A stretch of 64,000 bases of DNA from Mytilus galloprovincialis (Eukaryota; Mollusca; Bivalvia; Mytilida; Mytilidae). The stretch lies in assembly GCF_965363235.1 (NCBI RefSeq), contig NC_134846.1, positions 76,730,724 through 76,794,723 on the forward strand, given 5' to 3'. The translations under genes were made by a program, and so were the position numbers. The notes beneath the pieces were generated by a model, which worked only from the letters and a program-made list of their open reading frames with translations, was not told the origin of the DNA and did not search any database. Shown in pieces: positions 56,410-64,000 of this stretch. The number at the start of each line of letters is the position of its first letter. Position 1 is the first letter of the stretch.

Positions 56410-59301
56410 TATTATAATATAAAATTGAGGAGAGCCCTTTTTTGATGAAGTAGAAAATAAAATTTAATAAATAAAAACAGATGCAGTGACGCTTTAAAAC
56501 AAAGAAGCATAACAAAATATATTAAGCATTACAAAGAATTAATTTGGCATGTCATTTTATAACAGTGAGGAATTCCAAAATATAAACAAATGTAAAAATC
56601 AGCTTATTCACATGTGAATCTATAGAATATCTTCGATTACACAACACACCACAACAACCAACAACACCGACTACTTCAAACGCTATTATCTATTAGATTA
56701 AATATTGAAGACAAAAAAATGAGGCTCTTCTGCAGTTTTTGCTGTTTGCACTAAATGCAAGAAATTTGAACCATACTATATTTGTATGCTAGATCCTGGA
56801 TGATTTAAAATTTTTGCTACTTCATAGTTTGTTAAATTACCAGATAACAAATGACAACTTAAGGTAGAAAGCGTGTTTTTCTCAATCTTGTATTTTGAAA
56901 TACCAGAAAACAATCGGTTTATATCTTGAATCCAATGTGCAAATTTTGAGAGTATTAGGTAATTCTTTTGTAAGAATTTTCATTTCAATATAGAAAACGA
57001 CATGGTTGTATTTATCAAAAACCAGAAAACTTTTGTTTAATTCAATTTTTCCAACTTTGACACATAAGCGGAGGCAACTCCAATGTAAGGGCAGATAATT
57101 CAGATAAAGTTACTTTTACAATAGAATGTGTTAGGAATTTACCTAATTGTATTTTATTATGTAGCAGGAAAACAGGTCCGTGACCCCATTTTTTCTTTTT
57201 CTTATCTAAAAGCATACTGTCAGAGCTATCTTTTCATATTTTATGGTGTAGTTTTCGTTGTATGGCGGAAATGTCAATTTTGCACAACATGTAGCGTTAA
57301 AATAAGCCCCTTGACCCATTATTTTTATTATTATTTTTAAAATATTTACGTTCTACGTTTTGACAGATTATTAAAAAAAGTTCAGTTTTCTATGTTATGT
57401 AATGTGTAATATTGTGTGTCTGTTTGTCTTTTTCATTTTTAGTCATGGCGTTGTCGGTTTAATTTCAATTATGAGTTTGACTGTCCCTCGGGTGTCTTTC
57501 CCCCTTTTATTTAGACAATCCATCTACCTTAATTTCAACTTTTCTTAGGAAATAATCAAATGTACAGCGCCTACGGATCATCAAGATATGTAATTGAAGG
57601 TATGCTGAAAAGAAATAATAAAAAAAGAACAATCACGCGATTTTTTTTGGGGTCCATTTGTTCTTGTGGTGACACTTTTATCTATGTCCTGTGCCAAGTC
57701 ATGAATATTGTTGTTTTATCTCATAGATCGTTTCTATGTATGTTGCATTTGCGTTTGGATTTTTTGAACTTCAGTGTTTTTGTTGTTCCGTTGTTTTCAT
57801 ATTATAGTTGATGTGTTTCACTGGGTTTAAGTTTGCTATCCGGATTTAAAAAAAAAAGAGTGTTTTATGACTTTTGAACAGCAGTATACAACTGTTGCCT
57901 TTATTTATAATCTTGTCAGAAATTTTTTCACCATTCGTAATTTTATTTTTTAATGTTTACCTGTATATACAAGTTGAGTTCCATTATTATTTGGACATTC
58001 GGTTCTTCCCCACCGTGTAAAAATAGTACTTCCTGTAGAAATAAAAATATTTCAAATTAGAATTTAAACACAAAAACCGAGTATTACAAAAAGAATTACG
58101 GATTTTAGAAGTATTTCTATAAAAATGAATATTGCTCCATCCATAAGAGAGACAAACGAATTGGAAGTACGTTATTTTAGTTCTTAATGTTTTCCCATTG
58201 CCAGAAATGCTTTTTGACATTTGCTCATTAAATGTCGTTTAAAACAATCACGGACAACTGCTATTGTTTAATATCTATTAGTAATTTAATCGCACTTCAA
58301 TAAATAGGGTTTGTTTTTAATACTAGATGATTTTTTATTTTTTTTTTGTTACCATACCTAACGGTTTTGCAGAGCACTCTCTAATGATTTGAAAAATAAT
58401 AAAAAATAAAAAAATTCTCAGGCCTTTGTTAAAATACCTTTGAGGACAAATTTGTGCCCGCAATGAAACTGTCAAGGAGAACATATATATGAATGATACA
58501 ACAACCAGTCTAAGATAGCCAGCTACTTGTATCTCTATTGATCCTTTCACTATGGCTGCGCCCATGTTACTATGTCACCCAAAAGTATATCCAATCAAAT
58601 TTAAAATGCCATGACAAAAAAATTCCGAAAAACGACGAAAAAAGTCAATAAAACACAAAAAACTGTATACATAGCAGCACAAACCCCCACCAAAAATCGG
58701 GAGTGATCTCAGGTGCTCCGAATTGGTAAGTAAATCTTGCTCCACATGTGGCATCCGTCGTGTTGCATATCTAAGTACAAATCCAGTGATAAGATTGATT
58801 TAGTAGATCACATTCGAGGAAAACAGGACGGGATTGTGGTTACGACATTTGGATATCCGTCTTCTTCATTGACTTTTTTTTTACTCCATAACGATCAACA
58901 ACCGCTTGATGATGTCGACAAATTCGATTTGATTTTTTCTCGGAGTTCAGTATTTTTGTGATTTAACGTTTTCTTTTCCCATTCTATTTTTATAAAAATT
59001 AAAAAGATACCTTTATATGACAATTGATTATGTATGTTGTTTATGTTCATATCTTCATATCTATTTGCTTTTTGCTTGCTACCAAATTCATTTTCAGCTG
59101 TGAATTTTCTGCCTCTATCGATGACATCTTCGCATTGACTTCTTGTAGTTTTCTTTCTAGTGTAAGAAGTTGAGCGCTTATTGCGTCCTGATTGTTCATT
59201 AATAAACGTTCCTGTTTCTTAGAACCCAAGTCACTTGCCGAAATAAAGCAAGCGAGGTACGTTAGAAGGAAACACACGGAAATTAATATGTTACTCATCA
59301 T
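55417..59301 (-). CDS. Short-chain collagen C4-like secreted protein, gene B
   Basis: Three exons seen. Exon 1 starts MMSNILISVCFLLTYLACF (signal peptide), then a coiled coil QLLTLERKLQEVNAKMSSIE. Exon 2 (57,961-58,032) reads GSTIFTRWGRTECPNNNGTQ. Exon 3 (55,417-55,895) reads GIAGGGSYGKTGSGTNYLCL, then YVWGAEYQY, DVPCAVCRD, CPSQWKKQYNGFLCANMYS, CGSLPCPPYD and ends CVVCSK. The family is short-chain collagen C4-like; in bivalves such proteins are secreted and their role is not settled. Exons 2 and 3 join in phase. Exon 1 has a problem: the donor gtagca (after TTG, phase 0) does not fit exon 2, and the frame homologous to gene A runs on to TGA at 59,047. Either a small exon is missing from my model or this copy's junction has decayed. 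Confidence 0.75.
56350..56407 (+). repeat. (TA)n microsatellite
   Basis: About 28 TA units in gene B intron 2. The frame 56,267-56,515 that reads through it is not a gene. Confidence 0.97.
57380..57515 (+). mobile_element. Retroelement 3' tail fragment
   Basis: 'tctttttcatttttagtcat', 'ggcgttgtcggtttaatttc' and 'tatgagtttgactgtccctc' repeat the tail seen at 43.5 kb. Confidence 0.6.
57640..57905 (+). repeat. Dispersed repeat copy, same as 47,240-47,835
   Basis: 'atgtcctgtgccaagtcatg', 'atagttgatgtgtttcactg' and 'cagtatacaactgttgcctt'. Lies just downstream (in gene direction) of exon 2 of gene B. Confidence 0.6.
57961..58032 (-). CDS. Gene B exon 2 (72 bp)
   Basis: Acceptor tttctacag, donor gtaaac. 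Encodes GSTIFTRWGRTECPNNNGTQ then LVYTG in phase 1-1. Confidence 0.85.
58600..58960 (-). mobile_element. Retroelement 3' tail fragment
   Basis: 'gagtgatctcaggtgctccg', 'ctccacatgtggcatccgtc' and 'gggattgtggttacgac' follow the tail of 43,495-43,800 in the same orientation. The end joins a different repeat ('ctcggagttcagtatttttg'). Confidence 0.6.
59047..59301 (-). CDS. Gene B exon 1, signal peptide and coiled coil
   Basis: Start ATGATG at 59,301. Residues 1-22 are a hydrophobic signal peptide ending near FISAS. Residues about 30-75 form heptads of a short coiled coil (LLTLERKLQEVNAKMSSIEA), which could make the protein trimerise in place of a collagen helix. The stated end is the stop of the open frame; the real donor may lie a little upstream. 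Confidence 0.75.
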   Translation of the reverse strand: MMSNILISVCFLLTYLACFISASDLGSKKQERLLMNNQDAISAQLLTLERKLQEVNAKMSSIEAENSQLKMNLVASKKQIDMKI

Positions 59302-59342
59302 AATCGAAACAATCTTAATACAAGTGCGTGTATTTTAAGGCT

Positions 59343-59376
59343 TTATCAGCTGAAGTATAAGACTTAAAGCTGATAA
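59343..59376. promoter_or_regulatory. 34-bp palindrome just upstream of gene B
   Basis: TTATCAGCT and AGCTGATAA arms, with inner AGT/ACT pairs, 42 bp before the gene B start ATG. It could be a dimer binding site near the promoter or a hairpin in the leader; this is inference. Confidence 0.35.
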
Positions 59377-60679
59377 CGATTGAGACCATAATTTACGTAT
59401 TGGATTTTTTTCGGAGATTATGCAGATGTTCTGTTTAACAAAGAAACGTTTTTAGTATAGATACAATGAATATGCGTTGATTTGTGATAATGGAACCATG
59501 AGGACGGAGGTCGAATTGTTTCATATTAAACAAACGCTTATCCATTGTGTCCTTAACTTAAACTATTGTTCTAATGTGTTTTCAACAAAGCATTTTATTT
59601 AGTTGAGAGTATTGTACACGAGTTTATGAGTTTGACTGTCCCTCTTGTTACTTTCGCCCCTCATTTAGATAATATATAATCATTTTCAACGATACGCTCA
59701 CAATTTACCAGTAAGAGAACTAGAAATATAACATAACACAATTAACGCACGTATGTTTACTATTATTTTATTTGCATACGTAATTTATTTAAAAAAAAAC
59801 CAAACGCATTTGAAATACTTGAATTTTTATACGCTGGACAAGGCAGTAAGCAATAAACGGTAATTACTAGGAAAACAAACCCCGTCTCAGTTTTGTCGCC
59901 TCCCCTCAAAGTATTGAGATTTTTCATCCACACGTGAATACTAAGAGGCACCTGCATATCCACAATAATTTGCACATTGATAACCCGCATATTCTTTTTC
60001 TAGATAACAGGACAAGCATGTTTTTTATTTTTTATTTTGTTTCCAAACATGTGTCACAATGAACATCGTCGTCAACTTTGACATTTCATTAGGCAAATTG
60101 AAATTCTGCACCCCGAACATATGTTTTATGAATATTAGTATTGTACTGCAATTGGAAAATCTGATGGCTCGATCATGACTGAGGTAGACATAAGTAATTG
60201 TTCCATTTCCTGTTTCTGTATACCCCGACCATCGACTATACCTGTAACACAATACAATAAACTTATTTCTAGTATATACACTTCTAAATAATTAAATAAA
60301 AGGTATTTGATTAGTTATACTTAACTGGAAAATGAGTAAAAACTGCAAATACCTCAGTAAAATCTGCTGGTTAACTGTTGGGGGTACAGATATAACATTC
60401 CAAATTATTAATATGCATCCAGTAAGGTTACACTGATTTAAGGAAAAGAAGAAATAGACACTGAGGCGAATCTACATACAGCCTTTGCTTAATATACATT
60501 TTAATAAAGATACTATTTGTTAAATGTTAAAGGACCAGTCTTTCAACATATGATTGCTATTCGAATGGGTGTTTGTTATGCGCTACATTTTTGATTGATA
60601 AAGACTATTTAAGCAAATCTATAATCTCTAGGAAGGCTTTTAACCGTCTACACGTTCTAGCAAATCAACAAACGTGAAA

Positions 60680-61535
60680 CCATAATAATTATCAAAGGTA
60701 CCAGGACTATAATTAAGTACGCCAGACGCGTGTTTCGTCTACATGAGACTCATCAGTGATGCTCATATCAAAATAGTTATAAAGCCAAACAAGTACAAAG
60801 TTGAAGAGCATGAGGATCCAAAATTCCAATTTTTTTTTCCAAAAACGTCTAAGGTAATAAAATTAACGGTACCAATTTTCTTGCACCAGATGCGTATTTC
60901 GACAATACATGTCTCTTCAGTGATGCTCGTGGCCAACATATTTGAAATTCAAAGCTTATATAAAAGATGAAGAGCTATAATCCGAAAGGTCCAAAAAGTA
61001 TAGCCAAATCCGTGAAAGGAATCAGAGCTTTGCATGAGGGAGATACATTCCTTAATATATAATAATTTCTATCATTTTGTAACAGCAAATTTTAATAACC
61101 CAAAAAATCCGTATTTTCATGCCATTACCGAAGTACTGGCTACTGGGCTGGTGATACCATCGGTACTAATAGTCCAACAGCAGATAAAATTAATGGTACC
61201 AATTTTCTTGCACCAGATGCGTAATTTATGCCTGGGATAATAAATCCTTAGTTTTTCGAAAACAGGGAATTTATAAAAATGACCACATAATTAATATTCA
61301 TGTCAACACCGAAGTGCTGACTACTGGGCTTGTGATGCCGTCGGGGACGAAACGTCCACCAGCAGTTGCTTCGACCCAGTGGTGTAAATAGCTATCAAAG
61401 ATACCAGGATTATAATTTAGTACGCCAGACACGCGTTTCGTCTACACAAGACTCATCAGTGACGCTCATATCAAAATAGTTAAAAAGCCAAACAAGTACA
61501 AAATTGAAGAGCATGATAATCCAAAATTCCAAAAA
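60680..61535 (+). repeat. Two copies of the 'acgcgcgtttcgtcta' repeat
   Basis: 'aattatcaaaggtaccagga' at 60,689 and 'gctatcaaagataccaggat' at 61,391, each followed by 'tagtacgccagac' and 'gactcatcagtga'. Between them is 'gtactggctactgggctggt' and 'gtgctgactactgggcttgt'. A related variant with 'accaattttcttgcaccaga' appears twice (about 60,870 and 61,198). Confidence 0.7.
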
Positions 61536-62199
61536 GTTATCATAACAATGATTCCCGTAAAATCTTTTCCATTTCACGACATTATAAAATTATTTTCACT
61601 CTACTACTTTGGTAATTCAGACCAATAAAGCATAATCACCAGTAAATATAAAACCCACACTTTTCGTCAGTAAAATTTAGATTCAGTATTACTTTTCTGT
61701 TTACATAAATGTATATCTGTCCCTGGTGTACCATTTGTGTTATGCCTATATTTTCCTATTTTTCTAGCTTATGACTTCAGCAATTAGGAGGTTTTTGAAA
61801 TGTTTCTTTACTTGGCATCACACGGATGCAACTAGTAGGAGATGTTTGACCGAAACACTAGAGCTCACCACGGCTTGTGATAAGTATGTGTTTACCAATT
61901 CTTATTTTTTTATTTAATTGCATGAAATGGACTGTTTATTGTCATTTCACTTATTTTTTTATAAATTTTTGACAATGGAGTCGTATACCCTTGGTATCTA
62001 TTAAGTTTTGAAGTGCCTTTGACTTGTCTATGTTGGACATAGTGTTCAAATACGGAAAAATAATTTATAATAAAGTATGCAAAAAGCACAACAGGACCTC
62101 CATTTCATCCTTATATATGTAAAAAGCATCGCCTGTTGGTAAAGTGACAATTACAAATGCCTTTATTTAATATAAATTTCAAATATTAAAATACTTAAG

Positions 62200-62360
62200 T
62201 AGTTATCAAAGGTACCAGGAATATAATTTAGTACGCCAGACGCCCGTTTCGTCTACATAAGACTCACCAGTGACGCTCATATAAAAATATTTATAAAACT
62301 AAATAAGTACAAAGTTGAAGAGCATTGAGGACCAAAATTCCAAAAAGTTGATCTATTATT
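62200..62360 (+). repeat. Single unit of the 'acgcgcgtttcgtcta' repeat
   Basis: 'gttatcaaaggtaccaggaa', 'gtacgccagacgcccgtttc', 'agttgaagagcattgaggac'. Lies between exon 1 and 2 relicts of A'. Confidence 0.7.
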
Positions 62361-62799
62361 TTAATTATTAAATTATTTCAATTAAACGTGATATTTCGTT
62401 ATTTTTTTTTACCATAAACGTCAATTTTCATTTCCTATAGACCCCATTCTAACATTCACTTTCTGCAGTGTCTCTTCTCCAGTGCCAGACGTTTATCGCA
62501 TCTGGATCATTAAATTATTATATTTTTCCTTCATTGTCACATTTTGTAGTCGAACAGAACCAGACGAATAAAGTTAGACATAGGAAGGTTTTACACAGAT
62601 ATACATATTGTTTCTAGACATCTATCTAGTACTGAAGTATGACAATCACCTGGTATTGACATTGAACTAATTCAAAACATTTTAAGGTTGTAATTTATAA
62701 GGCTTCAATATTGTATTTGATATAGGCCTCTCAAATATGAGGGGCAACAGCACCGAAGGTACGAGAGTCCACACCCGATTCACATAAAAGTAATACATA

Positions 62800-63652
62800 C
62801 TTATTTATAATTTTTAATATTGTTCTAAAAGGAGCAATTTGTCATGAAAATAAACACCAAAATTAATGTCATTATCTCAAACTTTTTAGATGCAGTAAAA
62901 CCTTTAGATAAAGTTTTATAGCTACAAATAAAGACAACAGTATACCGGTTTTCCAAAGTTGTAAATCGATTGAGAGAATACAAATTCGGATTACAAACCA
63001 AAACCGAGGTAAACACACCAATTATAAGAGGAAAACAAAGGAACAACAGGAACACTGAAGTACATCAAAAGTCAACGACAACACATGTCTTCTTTCTATC
63101 ATCAATTTGATATCTTATCCCTGCTTTTGTATGGTAATTCCTGTTCTATCTTGTCTTTCGTGTGACGACAAGACAATTGCATTTTCATCATTTACATGGC
63201 TGTGGTAAAAGGTAAACCATGTACCTTTAGTTTTATTTTATTAAAGTGTTACCATTTAACAGTAAAAAGTACAGGTTTAACTATTTATATAGCTATCGGT
63301 CATTGCAATTTGCTTTTGCATTTGCAGAAAGTGGGAATTGCAATAGGTATTGGGAATAGGAATTTGTATATTAAACACGAAAAGAAATTTACATTTCTTA
63401 GTAATAAACAATATAGCCAAGCCTTAAAAGTGGACTTCAAATAGCAGTTGTATACTCTTTTCTATTTTCAAGTAAAATTAACCCGTGCTCGACTTCTAGA
63501 CATGTATATATGACTTGTACAAGAATCTACAAACAATTTTATATTTTCAATAAAGTTGTTTTAACATCATTATTACCATACTCTATCTACAATCAATTAT
63601 TTCACATCAAAAGCAACAACAAAAAAATCAGCACCACTGATTGTTCGTTGTT
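62800..63652. other. Intergenic between A' and B'
   Basis: Includes a dispersed-repeat piece at 62,930-63,065 (reverse). The frame 63,196-63,444 (82 codons) has no recognisable motif; I do not call it. Confidence 0.4.
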
Positions 63653-63717
63653 CGGGCACTCCGGTCTCCTTATCACTACAAAATGGCACTGTAGAACTAA
63701 AATGGCGTTAAACACCA

Positions 63718-63757
63718 ATAATTGATTGATCAATCAATCAATCGATCAATCAATCTA
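63718..63757 (+). repeat. (ATCA)n microsatellite
   Basis: 'gatcaatcaatcaatcgatc' and continuation. The corresponding place upstream of 55,330 holds 'aatcaaccaatcaatc', so the repeat expanded after the duplication or shrank in the other copy. Confidence 0.9.
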
Positions 63758-63852
63758 TTATTTTAATATGTTCCAGGCATATGTTTTTTTCAATATTTTC
63801 TAGGCAAAATTACTCTTTCTAATAAACGAATTCAAAGCAGTAAAACTTTTAT

Positions 63853-64000
63853 TCATTTCGAACAAACAACACATACTATAAATTTAGCGTTCTCATAAGG
63901 TGGACAGGGCAACGAGCCACATTTAGAAGCAACTAGATAGAACAATTTCCCATCTTGATTTTCCCGTTTCCCTTCAACATATTGTGCATCATAGTCAACG
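63853..64000 (-). CDS. Short-chain collagen C4-like gene B', 3' end only
   Basis: Minus-strand frame reads VDYDAQYVEGKRENQDGKLF, then VASKCGSLPCPPYENAKF and ends CVVCSK with TGA at 63,855-63,853. It is very close to the end of gene B (VDYDAQYIEGKRDNQDGKLF). No damage in the visible 49 codons. The rest lies beyond the window. AATAAA overlaps the stop as in gene B. Confidence 0.85.
   Translation of the reverse strand, partial: VDYDAQYVEGKRENQDGKLFYLVASKCGSLPCPPYENAKFIVCVVCSK

Larger units (their letters stand above)
59785..62605 (-). pseudogene. Decayed short-chain collagen C4-like copy, A'
   Basis: A duplicate of gene A. The exon 3 relict (about 59,785-60,241) still shows TETGNGT, HMFGVQNFNLPNEMSK-type out-of-frame text and 'ggcagtaagcaataaacgg' where A has 'ggcaatgagccacagacgg', with stops and frame changes in several places and both paired Cys motifs damaged. 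The exon 2 relict is near 62,062-62,137, the exon 1 relict at 62,415-62,605. The intron text at 60,362-60,560 follows 51,000-51,190 of gene A. The flank 62,640-62,790 follows 53,635-53,780. An 850-bp dispersed repeat lies in intron 2. Confidence 0.8.

Noticed and set aside
56267-56515. 82-codon frame through the TA microsatellite
   Set aside because: Simple repeat read as Tyr-Ile; not coding.
1-64000. CRISPR arrays, operons, bacterial promoters, rRNA and tRNA genes
   Set aside because: None seen; exon-intron structure and repeats show animal nuclear DNA.

Overview
The window is AT-rich invertebrate nuclear DNA: short exons with GT-AG introns, dense small transposons and many dispersed repeats. 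The repeat vocabulary and the family of short-chain collagen C4-like genes point to a bivalve mollusc, most likely a mytilid mussel. The species call is inference.

Positions 1-27,463 (+) hold the 3' part of one host gene, a homologue of TXNDC11, an ER-membrane thioredoxin-domain protein. Nine exons join with consistent reading phase and end in a thioredoxin module with a WCGFC active site followed by a basic helical tail. Two late introns (about 5.4 kb and 15.6 kb) are swollen by transposons: a complete pogo-like element with an open 496-residue transposase (8,408-11,129), a hAT-like element carrying a short ORF (11,531-13,104), a long foldback element (17.0-17.7 kb), several copies of unnamed repeats and a 24-bp minisatellite (21.2-22.0 kb).

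Positions 27.5-50 kb have no gene I can support. They hold an inverted repeat pair (28.8 and 33.3 kb) around a 3.2-kb composite repeat into which a second repeat is nested, a 3.54-kb TTAA-flanked element with a foldback inside it (36.2-39.7 kb), a 196-bp relative of the pogo element (40.3 kb), a decayed retroelement with a reverse transcriptase remnant (43.5-44.3 kb), a 35-bp minisatellite (45.5 kb) and a mosaic of dispersed repeats.

Positions 50.4-64 kb (-) carry a tandem array of secreted short-chain collagen C4-like genes in the order A, B, A', B'. A and B have good exons. A' is a decayed copy of A. B' is cut by the window end. Shared flanking DNA shows that a two-gene unit of roughly 8.5-9.4 kb was duplicated. 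The visible exons encode a signal peptide, a short coiled coil and a cysteine-rich C-terminal module; no Gly-X-Y collagen repeat is seen.
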